64,000 nt of DNA from Cytobacillus eiseniae (GTDB taxonomy: Bacteria > Bacillota > Bacilli > Bacillales > Cytobacillaceae): NCBI RefSeq assembly GCF_017874625.1, contig NZ_JAGIKZ010000011.1, positions 51,260 to 115,259 on the forward strand. The letters are read 5' to 3'. Each line of letters begins with the position of its first letter. The first letter of the stretch is position 1. Of this stretch, positions 40,332-50,100 are shown piece by piece. Under the pieces are notes generated by a model. It saw nothing but the letters and a program-made list of their open reading frames with translations. It had not been told where the DNA came from and made no database searches. A program made the translations under genes and the position numbers.

Positions 40332-41303
40332 ATGAGCATAGTAAAAAAGATCGTTTTGCCATTTATGATTGGAACATCCCTACTAATGACTGGCTGTTCG
40401 GATGAGGATCAAACAGAAACGAAGAAGCCAGATAAAATCAATGAACCTACTCAAGAAATTGCATTTGAAATAAAAAAGGCCTCTCCTCAGCGTCTTGAGC
40501 GTATTAATGGGTTAGGCTACCCAGGGAATGATGAAGGACTATACATCGCTTCAGATGAGGGGATCAAAAATTACACTGAAGAAGGCTGGCTAGAAGGCAC
40601 TTCGCAAAAACATGAATATTTTGGCTTTCAGGCAAGTCAAGACGGATTTTTCACGAGTGGGGAGCCAGAAGAAGGGGCTAAATTAAAATCACCGCTTGGT
40701 ATTGTGAAAAGCAAAGACAAAGGGGCAACAACCGAAGAAGTCGCTTTTTACGGAGAAAGTATTTTCCCATTTTTATCAAAAGGCTATGGCACAAATACAA
40801 TTTATCTAATTAATCAAGAAGAAAACTCTGAGCTTGAACTTGGCGTCTATTTTTCAGAGGATGGAGGAAAATCATGGACACCAGTTACATTAAATGGTTT
40901 TGATGCAGATACGTTAGGAATGATTGCCGCACACCCATCCAATCCTGCTTTAATGGCGATGTCAACTAGAAGTGGAATATTTATGTCTAGCGATAACGGG
41001 GAGAATATAGAGAAAGTGACTGAATCAGTCATGACAACCGCTCTAGCATTCTCTGAAGAAAGCCTCTTTTATTCAGGTGTAATAGGTGATAAAGTACTTT
41101 TTTATCGTATGGATTTACAAACAAAGGAAGCCGTGGAATTAGATATTCCTTTCTTGAATTTTGATAACCCCGTTACATTTATTGCTGTAAATCATAAAGA
41201 AGAAGATACCATTGCCTTTTCGACCTATTTAAATGATGTGTATGAATCAAAGGATGGCGGGGAAAATTGGAAATTAGTTTTAAAGAATGGAAAAATTGAA
41301 TAA
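40332..41303 (+). CDS. Lipoprotein of the F510_1955 / sortilin-like repeat family
   Basis: 323-residue exported lipoprotein with lipobox LLMTGC at about residue 18-23. The mature part contains BNR/sortilin-type repeats: GVYFSEDGGKSWTPVTL, GIFMSSDNGENIEKV and DVYESKDGGENWKLVL, which form a beta propeller. Similar proteins are annotated as F510_1955 family glycosylhydrolases, but I see no catalytic residues I can vouch for. ATG 40332 is chosen, 8 bases after GGAG. Confidence 0.82.
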   Translation: MSIVKKIVLPFMIGTSLLMTGCSDEDQTETKKPDKINEPTQEIAFEIKKASPQRLERINGLGYPGNDEGLYIASDEGIKNYTEEGWLEGTSQKHEYFGFQASQDGFFTSGEPEEGAKLKSPLGIVKSKDKGATTEEVAFYGESIFPFLSKGYGTNTIYLINQEENSELELGVYFSEDGGKSWTPVTLNGFDADTLGMIAAHPSNPALMAMSTRSGIFMSSDNGENIEKVTESVMTTALAFSEESLFYSGVIGDKVLFYRMDLQTKEAVELDIPFLNFDNPVTFIAVNHKEEDTIAFSTYLNDVYESKDGGENWKLVLKNGKIE

Positions 41304-41305
41304 AG

Positions 41306-41345
41306 AAAAATCTCAGGCCAAATGATTAGCCTGAGACTTTTTTAT
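41306..41345. terminator. Bidirectional terminator
   Basis: TCTCAGGC and GCCTGAGA arms between converging genes, followed by CTTTTTTA on the plus strand and AAAA/TTTT on the other. Confidence 0.88.
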
Positions 41346-41671
41346 ATTTGCTTTTGAACAGCATCTTTTACCGCTTTCACTTCATATAGTCCGCCTTCAG
41401 AGCTAACAATATAGTCTGGCTTTGGCTGGCCAAGCTTTGCTTTATGTCCAGCAATATGCTCTTCACTCTTCTCCCACTTTTTCCAGAACTCTTCCGATTC
41501 CCAACGAATCATCACAATCACTTCTTCATCTCCACGACGGCTTTTTTTCACCATTACTGTAGAATCAATGAAGCCTTCTTGCTTCTCAATAATCCCCTGA
41601 CCTCCAAACCGGTTAACAACCTGATCGGCATTTCCCTCAGTGACAACAATTTTTTTCATTTGGACAAACAT
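41342..41671 (-). CDS. hmoA: Heme-degrading monooxygenase HmoA
   Basis: ABM-domain (IsdG-like) enzyme that opens heme to release iron. 109 residues from ATG 41671 (MFVQMKKIVVTEGNAD), with GGAG upstream. GIIEKQEGFIDSTVM, VIVMIRWESEEFWKKWEKS and HIAGHKAKLGQPKPDYI match B. subtilis HmoA (YetG) closely. A Fur box covers its promoter, which fits induction by iron starvation. Confidence 0.94.
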   Translation of the reverse strand: MFVQMKKIVVTEGNADQVVNRFGGQGIIEKQEGFIDSTVMVKKSRRGDEEVIVMIRWESEEFWKKWEKSEEHIAGHKAKLGQPKPDYIVSSEGGLYEVKAVKDAVQKQI

Positions 41672-41702
41672 GAAATCATCTCCAATCACTTATAATACTT
41701 CT

Positions 41703-41732
41703 ATAGTAATTGATAATGATTTTCAATGTCAA
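41703..41732 (-). promoter_or_regulatory. hmoA promoter
   Basis: TTGACA (41727-41732), 18-base spacer, TACTAT (41703-41708). The Fur box lies in the spacer. Confidence 0.8.
41711..41725. promoter_or_regulatory. Fur box
   Basis: TGATAATGATTTTCA, one mismatch from TGATAATNATTATCA, between -35 and -10 of hmoA. Confidence 0.88.
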
Positions 41733-41834
41733 CTTTTAACTTTATAAGTATTTCCTTTTCTGGATTGAGGTACAGCAATTAACATTCAGTACTTAATAAT
41801 AAAGGATAGTAATATTAATTCAATACTTCTGCTA

Positions 41835-42761
41835 TTATATATAATTTGTTCTTCTCCTATCATTCTTCATATTTTTTCCTATTCCTGAAGAAATAGCATA
41901 CAAAGAAAAAAGAAATAGCAGATAGGCTAGTAAGGGAAAAATAACAACCCACTGCGCATTATACAAAAATGATCGGGATTGACCGATCAATCCAGCCCAT
42001 TCATTAGTGATAGAAAGATAAATTGTAGGAAGATACTGTTTTTCTGTCCCTCCTAAAAAAAGATTAAAAATACCTAACTGCCCTATAATATGTAGTACTT
42101 GTATACACTCACTAAAAAAAATTGTCAATAAATTTACTTTTAGAGCGGGAAATATATGCTTCAATGAAATATGTAATTTACTTCCACCTAATGTTCTTGC
42201 AGCTTCAACAAAAGCTTTTTTTTTAATTTCTAGTGTTTTACTAAATATAACATTAAAAACTCCAGGAATACCCAAAAGAATCATAAAGGTAGCCTGTATG
42301 ATTACTAATGAAGTTGGGGATAGTACTGGTTCGATGTTAATTCCTACCATTATAAAATAAATAATGATAAATACAGGGATTCCACTAAAGAGAGAAATAC
42401 GTTTCGGTCTTTTATATGTCGATTGCTGACTTTTCAGTCCTCTGAATATTCCTAAAGTAGTTCCTATCATTACTCTAACAAATGCTACTAACAAAACTGT
42501 AAATATAGTATATTTTGCTCCATAAAGCATTAATGTTAATACATCATATCCCCATTTGTCAGTTCCAAATATATGTTCTTTAGACGGTGGAAAAGGTGAT
42601 GCTCGTAACTGCCCTTCGCCATTACTATTAATAATGTAATCGATTTTTTTTGAGTGCTCTAAATCATAAGGAGCTAAAAAAGGCCCTATTAAAGCTATTA
42701 CAATGAAAAAGGTGAATAACAATATTCCAATGATTAATTGTATATTAACTTCATTTTTCAT
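41835..42761 (-). CDS. ABC transporter permease, DppC/OppC type
   Basis: 308 residues, about six membrane helices. The cytoplasmic EAA-type loop FVEAARTLGGSKLHISLKHIFP contacts an ATPase. The N-terminal segment with FGTDKWGYDVLTLMLYGAKYT is typical of DppC. It overlaps the upstream permease by 4 bases (ATGA). No binding protein or ATPase gene is near, so it must borrow partners or be part of an incomplete operon. Base composition is AT-rich. Confidence 0.88.
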   Translation of the reverse strand: MKNEVNIQLIIGILLFTFFIVIALIGPFLAPYDLEHSKKIDYIINSNGEGQLRASPFPPSKEHIFGTDKWGYDVLTLMLYGAKYTIFTVLLVAFVRVMIGTTLGIFRGLKSQQSTYKRPKRISLFSGIPVFIIIYFIMVGINIEPVLSPTSLVIIQATFMILLGIPGVFNVIFSKTLEIKKKAFVEAARTLGGSKLHISLKHIFPALKVNLLTIFFSECIQVLHIIGQLGIFNLFLGGTEKQYLPTIYLSITNEWAGLIGQSRSFLYNAQWVVIFPLLAYLLFLFSLYAISSGIGKNMKNDRRRTNYI

Positions 42762-43627
42762 TTAGAGATACACCTTTCTATAGATGCTATAAATAGCCTT
42801 AAAGAGTAATAACATGCTAAATATAATATAAAAAAAGATATAAGACATAAAGCAACTAAATTATACTGATAACCAAAATGTACCTGGTATTGAAACAATA
42901 TTGTAGTTAAACCACGAGTATTATATAGATACTCCACAATAAATAAATTTCCCATCATAATACTGAGTACTTTGTGCAAGTCTGCTTTCAAATAAGGTAT
43001 AACATTTGTTGCAATATGATATACATATATGTATATTTTTTTTAGCCCTTTTGACTTTGCTGTAAGAATATAGTTTTCAGTTGTTATATCAAACGTTATT
43101 TCTGATAGACTTTTGACTAAATATACAATAGGTATCAAAACTAACGTAAATAATGGAAGAAAAAGCGCTGGTTCGCTAATAGAGGAAGAGGCAACTTTAA
43201 CAGTTTTTAACCCCCAATTTTTGTTGAGATAAACGATTAATAACTGCAGCATAAGAACTAAGAGAAAATCAGGTATTATTCCTATAAATCCGATACTAAC
43301 ATCTATCCATTTACTCGATCTTTTCCAAAAAAATATCCCTAATATCATTGAAAGAGAAACTACAATTAGTGCTGAAATGGTTAAATATAAGTATGAAGAT
43401 ATAAAAAATGAAATTAAGTCATTAGTTATGGAACGGACTCTGTCACCTTGTTTATAGTACCAAGAGTCCCCTGTAAAGAGGCCATTTATGAAAGAGTTTA
43501 TATTACTAAACATTGACACTAAATCAATATTAAAGACTCCATCAACATTCTCCATACCCAATGGTATAACAGCCAAAATCAGTAATAATATCAGACTAAT
43601 AATATATCTAATTATATTTGTTGTCAT
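42758..43627 (-). CDS. ABC transporter permease, DppB/OppB type
   Basis: 289 residues from ATG 43627 (MTTNIIRYIISL), which follows GAGG; an earlier frame start lacks a ribosome site. About six membrane helices with the EAA loop YILTAKSKGLKKIYIYVYH. It forms a pair with the following DppC-type gene. The dipeptide/nickel transporter folding type is clear; substrate unknown. Confidence 0.88.
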   Translation of the reverse strand: MTTNIIRYIISLILLLILAVIPLGMENVDGVFNIDLVSMFSNINSFINGLFTGDSWYYKQGDRVRSITNDLISFFISSYLYLTISALIVVSLSMILGIFFWKRSSKWIDVSIGFIGIIPDFLLVLMLQLLIVYLNKNWGLKTVKVASSSISEPALFLPLFTLVLIPIVYLVKSLSEITFDITTENYILTAKSKGLKKIYIYVYHIATNVIPYLKADLHKVLSIMMGNLFIVEYLYNTRGLTTILFQYQVHFGYQYNLVALCLISFFILYLACYYSLRLFIASIERCISK

Positions 43628-43886
43628 TTTTATCCTCGTTACATAAGATTTAAAAGGCACCTACACTTATTATTTTTTATTTAAACAAGATTAATATTAT
43701 TTCTTTAAAGTAATTAAGTACAACGATACCCTGTCCAAGGATTAGTGCTTATAGTTAATCACAAATAAAATTATCTGAAATATAAAAATAGTTCAACTCA
43801 AATATAAACATTGTCTAAATTACTGTCAACAATTCATGGAATATAATCCCACTCATCCCCAATTAAATGTATTAATTGCTTTTCCT

Positions 43887-43972
43887 TTTTTCCTTCTTTA
43901 AGTCAAGACTGAAGCGCCCCAAAAAATTTCCCAGCCATCAAGACATCCATTAAGGATATATCATTCTCCTAT
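43887..43972 (-). pseudogene. Decayed fragment resembling the sigK 3' region
   Basis: On the minus strand one frame reads NDISLMDVL then MAGKFFGALQS-stop-LKEGKK. SigK has NEISLIDVL and, after a gap of about 25 residues, [16 protein letters not shown] blocks such as CATTAAGGATAT.TCATTC and TCAAGAC are shared with 44607-44632 and 44470-44530. It is too short to be functional. Confidence 0.6.
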
Positions 43973-44237
43973 GGAGGTTATCTGTTTAAGCTTTACTATA
44001 CCTAACACAGGAGTCCATTTAACACACTAATAACTTTCTGTTTTAAGACTTTTCTTTTCTTCAACAAATTTCCAACTACATAAAGATAGTGTTCAAAGAA
44101 AACAATAATATCTTCAACTTCAGATATTATATCTTGCAATAATAAATTCTTTGTCAGATTGGAAAAAATAAATGACTTAATTAAACAATGTCTATGAATC
44201 AACGAATTTTGTGAAAAACCAGAAGGTATTTTGGCAC

Positions 44238-44273
44238 AAAAAAAATCTCAGGCAATCGATATGCCCAAGATTT
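44238..44273 (-). terminator. sigK terminator
   Basis: AAATCT/AGATTT outer and GGC/GCC inner pairs, followed by TTTTTTTT on the minus strand, downstream of the sigK stop codon. Confidence 0.85.
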
Positions 44274-44334
44274 ATATTGTTTGATTCATTATTTTTATAG
44301 TAATTGATTTTCAGCGCCAATCAATTTACTTACC

Positions 44335-44880
44335 TTAGCTATTTTTGCGCTTTTCCTTCTCCGCCCGATAAAATTCATGGAACATCTTCATCAACGCCCG
44401 CTTTTCAATCCTCGATACATAGCTTCTGGATATACCAAGCTCTTTGGCAATTTCTCTTTGCGTTTTTTCCTTTTTCAAATCAAGACCAAATCTGCCGACA
44501 ATGACTTCCTTTTCCCTGTCATCAAGCACACCAATGTATTCTTTTACTTTTTCTAGCTCCATATTTAATTGAATCGTATTGATGACATCCTCTGAATCTG
44601 ATTTGAGAACATCGATTAAGGATATTTCATTCCCTTCCTTATCTTGGCCAATCGGATCATGAAGGGAGACGTCTTTTTTCGTCTTTTTTAAGGCTCTTAA
44701 ATGCATAAGAATTTCATTTTCGATACAACGAGCCGCATAAGTTGCTAGCTTCGTCCCTTTTCCTTCTGAATAGCTCTCAATTGCCTTAATTAACCCTATC
44801 GTACCGATGGAGATGAGATCTTCCGCATCCTCACCTGTATTTTCAAATTTTTTGACGATGTGACCATGAAGCAATGTCAT
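44335..44880 (-). CDS. sigK: SigK C-terminal part (spoIIIC half), completed by excision
   Basis: Carries most of the mother-cell sigma factor K: from [20 protein letters not shown] through region 2 ([19 protein letters not shown]) to region 4 helix-turn-helix ([20 protein letters not shown]) and the end EKEKRKNS. Almost identical in pattern to B. subtilis SigK. The open frame runs to an ATG at 44880, but the first nine codons (MTLLHGHIV) are element DNA, there is no ribosome site, and the true 5' part lies at 63090-63288. The SigK-coding part is 44335-44852. After excision at TT (44852-44853) the frame is continuous and gives 238 residues. Confidence 0.97.
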   Translation of the reverse strand: MTLLHGHIVKKFENTGEDAEDLISIGTIGLIKAIESYSEGKGTKLATYAARCIENEILMHLRALKKTKKDVSLHDPIGQDKEGNEISLIDVLKSDSEDVINTIQLNMELEKVKEYIGVLDDREKEVIVGRFGLDLKKEKTQREIAKELGISRSYVSRIEKRALMKMFHEFYRAEKEKRKNS

Positions 44881-46438
44881 CTAAGAGCCCTTTAACTGCG
44901 ATTCCAACCTTTTCACTCTTGGCATCAATCGTTATTTCTTCAATTAGCAATTCCATTAATTCACGCTTATCCTCGAATGTCATTTCATCTTTCTCAAACA
45001 TGTTCTCTATTGTATTAAGTATCATATCTACTTGTTCATTCGTCATTACACAGCTTTCTTGGCTTTCTTTCTTCCTATTTAATACATCAATCTCATTAGT
45101 AATTTTCGTTATCTCTTGATTGATTTTCTTCATATCCTTTAGCATCTCATCTTCTGTAATCACTTGAGCCACCACATACATGCGTTTCACACGGTCTCTT
45201 TCATCTGCTTTTTGCTTCAGCTGTTTCTCTAATTCCATCAACTCATTATCTAATCCGTCATCTTTTTTTATCAAAAGGTCTTTCGCAGCTTCTTCAAACA
45301 TTTCACGATTGCCTAACGTATCATAAATCAAGTTCATAATATATTTGTCAAGCAAATCAACTCTAATCGTTTGGGATTCACATTTTTCTATTCCATCACC
45401 GTACCGCTTTGGATTTAGATTCGGGCATCTATAAACGGCGTATTTTTTCTTTTCACCAGTTTTTTTATCCACGCGCCCATTATAGGTAGTACATTCCCAC
45501 ATGCGTCCGCAGTGCTTGCAGCGTATCATCCCTTTAAATAAATAATTAAATCTCACATTTCCACGCTTTTTTATATTCTTTTCTTTTTGTTTTTGAGCTA
45601 GATTATATATTTTTTTATCAATTATGGGTGGAACATCTACCGTAATCCATTCGGATTCATCACGGATTTTATATGTTTTTTTCTGTTTTCCTGATGCTGT
45701 TCTTTCTCCCCAGACTTTTTTCGTTTCACGTCTGTTGTAAATATATTTACCGATATAGATTTCGGAAGTTAAAATCCTTCGGATAGATGTAGCACCAAAA
45801 TTGTTACTTTGAGCTCGTTTTGGTACCGCACCCTCTTTAAACAACTTCTCCCCTATTTCACGAAGCGTTAATCCCTCTAAATACCACTTGTATATCCTGT
45901 TTACAAATACAGCTTCCTTTTCATTAATATAAAGCTCTCCATCTTTATAATCGTATCCGTATGGAGGTGTACGCATGGGCATAATCTTTTTATCTTTTTC
46001 AACCGCACGAAGTCGTCCACGAATAGTACGCTTTCTAATTTGAGCCAATTCATATTGAGCAAAAACAGAACGCATATTAAAGAACATTTGTCCTTCTGGG
46101 GTATTTTGGTATTCCGTATCGATAAAAATAATTTCTACATCTTGTCTGTCCCATTCTTTGCAAACAATCAATTTATCCGTTAAATCTCTTGTCAGTCTGT
46201 CTGGATCGGTAATAATAACTTTATGGATGATACCATTCGCAGTATCTTCTCTGAGTTCATTCATCTTAGGACGATCAATGTCTTCCCCACTTCGACCTTC
46301 TTCTCGATAAACTTTTATTTGAGACTTTGAATAGCCCAGTTCTTTGGCTCGTTTCATACAAAGTTCTTCTTGTGTCTCTAAGCTATAACCTTCCTCAGCT
46401 TGATTTTGTGTGCTTACACGAGAGTAAATTCCTATCAT
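44843..46438 (-). CDS. spoIVCA: SpoIVCA-type large serine recombinase
   Basis: Excises the element and restores sigK in the mother cell. 531 residues from ATG 46438 ([21 protein letters not shown]), 8 bases after AGGAG. Catalytic Ser9 in YSRVS; resolvase domain continues with [11 protein letters not shown] and [14 protein letters not shown]; recombinase domain with [21 protein letters not shown]; zinc ribbon [11 protein letters not shown] ... YRCPN ... CESQ; a long C-terminal coiled coil (380-470). Its last codons cross the attachment site, so the stop codon is supplied by sigK-side DNA. Regulation by sigma E is known in B. subtilis. Confidence 0.96.
   Translation of the reverse strand: MIGIYSRVSTQNQAEEGYSLETQEELCMKRAKELGYSKSQIKVYREEGRSGEDIDRPKMNELREDTANGIIHKVIITDPDRLTRDLTDKLIVCKEWDRQDVEIIFIDTEYQNTPEGQMFFNMRSVFAQYELAQIRKRTIRGRLRAVEKDKKIMPMRTPPYGYDYKDGELYINEKEAVFVNRIYKWYLEGLTLREIGEKLFKEGAVPKRAQSNNFGATSIRRILTSEIYIGKYIYNRRETKKVWGERTASGKQKKTYKIRDESEWITVDVPPIIDKKIYNLAQKQKEKNIKKRGNVRFNYLFKGMIRCKHCGRMWECTTYNGRVDKKTGEKKKYAVYRCPNLNPKRYGDGIEKCESQTIRVDLLDKYIMNLIYDTLGNREMFEEAAKDLLIKKDDGLDNELMELEKQLKQKADERDRVKRMYVVAQVITEDEMLKDMKKINQEITKITNEIDVLNRKKESQESCVMTNEQVDMILNTIENMFEKDEMTFEDKRELMELLIEEITIDAKSEKVGIAVKGLLDDIASWSHRQKI
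44852..44880. other. Left attachment half-site of the skin element
   Basis: Crossover TT at 44852-44853, core TTGACGAT, six bases, then ATGAAGCAATGTCA. The element side is a 26-base half-site (44854-44879) that matches the complement of the right-hand half-site (63063-63088) at 22 of 26 positions. Confidence 0.88.
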
Positions 46439-46520
46439 TGATATATCTCCTCGCATTTACCTTGATATCATTATTCTTATCGTTCTGTGCCTTTTCATAA
46501 ACCTTCTTCTGTTAAATCCC

Positions 46521-46540
46521 TTACATATACCTATGTATAT
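46521..46540 (-). promoter_or_regulatory. Candidate sporulation promoter element of the recombinase
   Basis: Plus strand TTACATATACCTATGTATAT; a near copy (TACATAATTCCTATGTAA) lies at 63322-63339 before the sigK 5' part. In B. subtilis both genes use sigma E with SpoIIID. The shared motif suggests co-control; the exact -10/-35 is not assigned. Confidence 0.4.
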
Positions 46541-46713
46541 TCAAAGATTCTTCTTTCATTAAAAGTATAGGGTGTTTTTTGCAATCGAAACAAGACAAGG
46601 GAATAACTTACCACTTCAGTTTTCAACACCTTTTTGACAATTGTTTGGAAAGGCAGGATTCGACATGACAGTTATCGAAGCAAGTATGAAATATTTCAGG
46701 GAGGGAAAAAGAA

Positions 46714-46902
46714 TTGGATATTCGTTGTCCTGAGTGTGGTATTTATTTCGATTACGCAGATGAGGTGGTATTAGATGAGGCAAATACGCTCACTCACACA
46801 TCATGCTACTCAAACGCAATATCATTTAAAAAAGATTCTGGTAAAACCATGGATATACTTCAAAAGTATCCTTTCTTTCACAAATCTTCACCCGTAAATT
46901 AA
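46714..46902 (+). CDS. Unknown small protein with a CPEC zinc-knuckle-like motif
   Basis: 62 residues starting MDIRCPECGIYFDYADEVV, with a later Cys in THTSCYSNA; the arrangement suggests one metal site (C-x2-C ... H-x3-C). TTG start at 46714, 8 bases after GGGAGG. It stands alone on the plus strand and ends at the shared hairpin at 46910-46938. Function unknown. Confidence 0.65.
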   Translation: MDIRCPECGIYFDYADEVVLDEANTLTHTSCYSNAISFKKDSGKTMDILQKYPFFHKSSPVN

Positions 46903-46909
46903 TATAAAA

Positions 46910-46938
46910 AAGCCACCTAACACAAGGTTAAGTGGCTT
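46910..46938. terminator. Bidirectional terminator
   Basis: AAGCCACcTAAC pairs with GTTAAGTGGCTT (one mismatch, 5-base loop); serves the converging small genes at 46714 and 46928. Confidence 0.85.
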
Positions 46939-47149
46939 TCTTCAAGGCTTTTTTGACGAGGAACTGCGCTAGCATATAATGAACCTCTCTGACAATTTCC
47001 TCATCAACTTTCCTTGGGTTGGGGTGATAGACAAATTCAAGTTGTTTTCCCAAGCTCCAATCACCTCTAAGACAATCTATGAGGTGACCAACTTGTCTTA
47101 GTACAAAAAGAGTTTGGCGATATATCCCAAGTTTTTCATCGAATCTCAT
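46928..47149 (-). CDS. Unknown small protein downstream of the helicase gene
   Basis: 73 residues (MRFDEKLGIYRQTLFVLRQV ... EIVREVHYMLAQFLVKKALKK), predicted all-helical and without known motifs. It begins 42 bases after the helicase-nuclease gene and ends at the common terminator, so it is probably co-transcribed with it. The ribosome site (AAGAGAT) is weak. Confidence 0.6.
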   Translation of the reverse strand: MRFDEKLGIYRQTLFVLRQVGHLIDCLRGDWSLGKQLEFVYHPNPRKVDEEIVREVHYMLAQFLVKKALKKAT

Positions 47150-47191
47150 GGTGATCTCTTTTTGGGTTGCTTTATAAATTTGTGTTTCTAA

Positions 47192-50100
47192 TTAAGTAGT
47201 TACACTGTTTATATCTCTCACTTTATTTGCAATCGAATCTGCTATCTCTTGTTTCCTTTTCACCCAATCTTGTGACCAAATTCTTTCGATTTTCCAACCC
47301 AAAGACTCTAAAACGGATTGTCTTAATCTATCACGGTCTCTGGCAGTTTTTGAAGAGTGGTAGGTTGCACCATCGCATTCAATGCCTAAAATATATTGAC
47401 CTGGAAATTGTGGATCAACGACCGCCAAATCAATGCGATAACCAGAACATCCGACTTGTTTTCTTAGTTCTAAACCTTTTCTTTGTAGTGTTCGATAAAC
47501 ATCTTCTTCAAAAGGACTATCAAAATCAGCATCATCTTCGATTCCAGCATTATAGCTGAATTCCCCATTGCTTTTCGCATATGCTAAATAACTCTTCAAT
47601 AACTTTGTTCCCCGTTTGTTTAATTTAGCATCATCTAAGTCGATATCAAGAATACTTGAAACAACTTTGATTTCCTTTTTTGCCCGAGAGACAGCTACGT
47701 TTAACCTTCTTTCTCCCCCATCATGATTAAGCGGTCCAAAGTTATAATACATTTGACCATGAACGTCTTTTGCGTATCCTACACTTATGATGATTGTATC
47801 TCTTTCGTCTCCTTGAACATTTTCAATGTTTTTGACAAAAAACGATTCAAGATGATTTTCGCTAAAGAAATCTTCATGTTCAGGATGCTGCTTTCTAAAT
47901 TCATCAATCTTGTCCCGTATAGCAATTTGTTGGGGTTCACTAAATGTGATAATTCCAAGTGAACGATCTTTTGATCTTTTAATATGTTCAAAAACAAGCT
48001 CCGCAACTTTCTCTGCTTCTTTCAAATTCTTTTTTGACTTTCCTCGGTCATAAACGCCATCCTCTACATAAATATTTGATATGCCATCATGTTCACTTTG
48101 AATAGAATTTGGAAAAGTGTACAATTCGTTGTTATAAATTTCTTTATTGGAAAAAGCTATTAATGACTCCTGCTTGCTTCTGTAATGCCACTTCAATGAA
48201 ATTTGAGGCATAAATAACAAGCATTCATCCAAAATACTCTCAAAACTTTCATAAATCTCTTCGTCTTCTTCTTCGATAAATTCATCATCCATTTCAATTT
48301 GGCTTGCAAAAAAGGATGTCGGAGGAAGCTGTTTATCGTCCCCAGCAACAATTAATTGTTTTCCTCTCATGATTGTTCCGATGGCGTCCTCTGGTCTGAT
48401 TTGGGAGGCTTCATCAAAGATGACCACATCAAAGTTCAATATTGATGGATCGATAAATTGACAGACAGAAAGCGGACTCATCATCATACAAGGTTTAAGT
48501 GCCATAATTAAGTCTGGCATGGTTGAAAAAAGGTTCCGAATCGATTTATGTCTTTTTTGCTTTTGAATTTCACGTTTTAAAATAGCGAACTCGGAACTTA
48601 GGTGAGCAGTAGTTTCTACGTAATTTTCTTTTCGATCTGTTAATATTTCATGTACCCTAGCACTATTAATGTCAATTTGCAACACATCAAATTCCTTGAA
48701 CTCCTTAAGCAATCTTTCATGCTGGTCGATTCGAAAATGTTTTAACGCTGGCAATACACTATACACATTATCTAGCCATAATTGATAAAACCGTTTTAAA
48801 AAGACCTTTTCAAATGAAGCATTTAACTGATCTTCTTCGATCATTTTATTAATAAAATCTTTAAGCCCTAATTCATATACATTGCTACGAGCTTCCTGAT
48901 AGGTAATCCATTCTTGAAGTTTATTTGCATTTTCCGCTAGCAAATCTAGAATAAAAGCCATCTGAGATAATTGTGCATTAAAAAATGCCTGTCCATTGAA
49001 TTTCTTTTCATCGAAAGGAAATATTTTTTGATAAAAATTGATTTGCTTTTCCAATGATTCTCTCTTTCTTTCTAGCTGAGAACAATTTGATGAGAAGTAA
49101 GCAAATTTATCAGGGTCATTAATTACTTCAACGAAAGCTATTGGAAACCATCCCTGATAATTCTTTTCAGCGTTCACAGTCCAATTGATCGCTTCTTTGA
49201 CCGAATACCAATCTGTTTCATAGCCTTTGAACATCTTTCCGTAGAGCAATGAAAGGGTGTCTGACTGATTTTCTATTTCCCCTTCCATGTGGTTTATGTC
49301 ATTTACCGTAGAAAACAATTCCTCAATTTTTTTCAAATGGATATCGGAACTGTTTAATAACAAAGCCTCCACTTCATTTTTAGCGTTAATGATTTCATTG
49401 ATAAAAACAATTATTTCATGAAACTCACTTTCAAAGTTTAAGAAATTTGTATTTTCATCTAGTTCCCATAGCTTTGGCATAAATTCTATTCGCAAGTTTT
49501 GGACTTCTTCATGAAAACTTTGATATAGAGACCTTAATTGATCGATAATTTCTTTAAAATCTATGATTGTCTGATTTTCTAATTGCAGAACAAATGATAA
49601 GTAAATGTCTTTTTTGTCTTCGTTCATTAAGAATGTATTCAACGAAAATATCTTTTCAACATGTGATGAAATCATTTCCCAATCTGTTTTTTCGCTATTA
49701 AATCCTCTTCCGAAAAGCTCCGATAAGTAGCTGTTTTGCTCAGCAATTTGATTCTTCATTTCTTTTAACGAGTTTAATGAACGAAGTTCTTTAATTATTT
49801 TTTCATGTTGCAGTTTCTTTTTATCAAGCAAATACGATTTAATTAATGTTTTATCTCTTTTGAAATTCTTATTAAAATGGCGAAGAAAAGAAGAGTATTC
49901 TTGGATATATCGATTTAAAATCCCTTCTAAATCCTCTTCTAAAATTTTTAAATCAAAATCTGTTTCGAGCTTTTGCTTTTCTGCATGGAATGATTGGAAT
50001 AATTGAATATTTTCTTTAATTATCTTTCTGATTTCATCTTTTTTCTCCATTTCAAACCATTCTTTTGTCGGCTGAGGATTATCTCTGATAAAATCATAAA

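Larger units (their letters stand above)
43628..44334. other. Gap between the ABC permeases and the sigK 3' part
   Basis: Contains a decayed sigK-like fragment (43887-43972) and the sigK terminator (44238-44273). A 66-codon open frame at 44002-44202 has a TTG start and no ribosome site, so I do not call it. Confidence 0.6.

Noticed and set aside
44002..44202. 66-codon minus-strand frame before the sigK fragment
   Set aside because: TTG start without ribosome site, no recognisable features, next to decayed DNA.
44843..44880. Independent translation of the sigK 3' part from the ATG at 44880
   Set aside because: No ribosome site, and its first codons are element sequence belonging to the recombinase gene in another frame; the product would lack sigma region 2.1.
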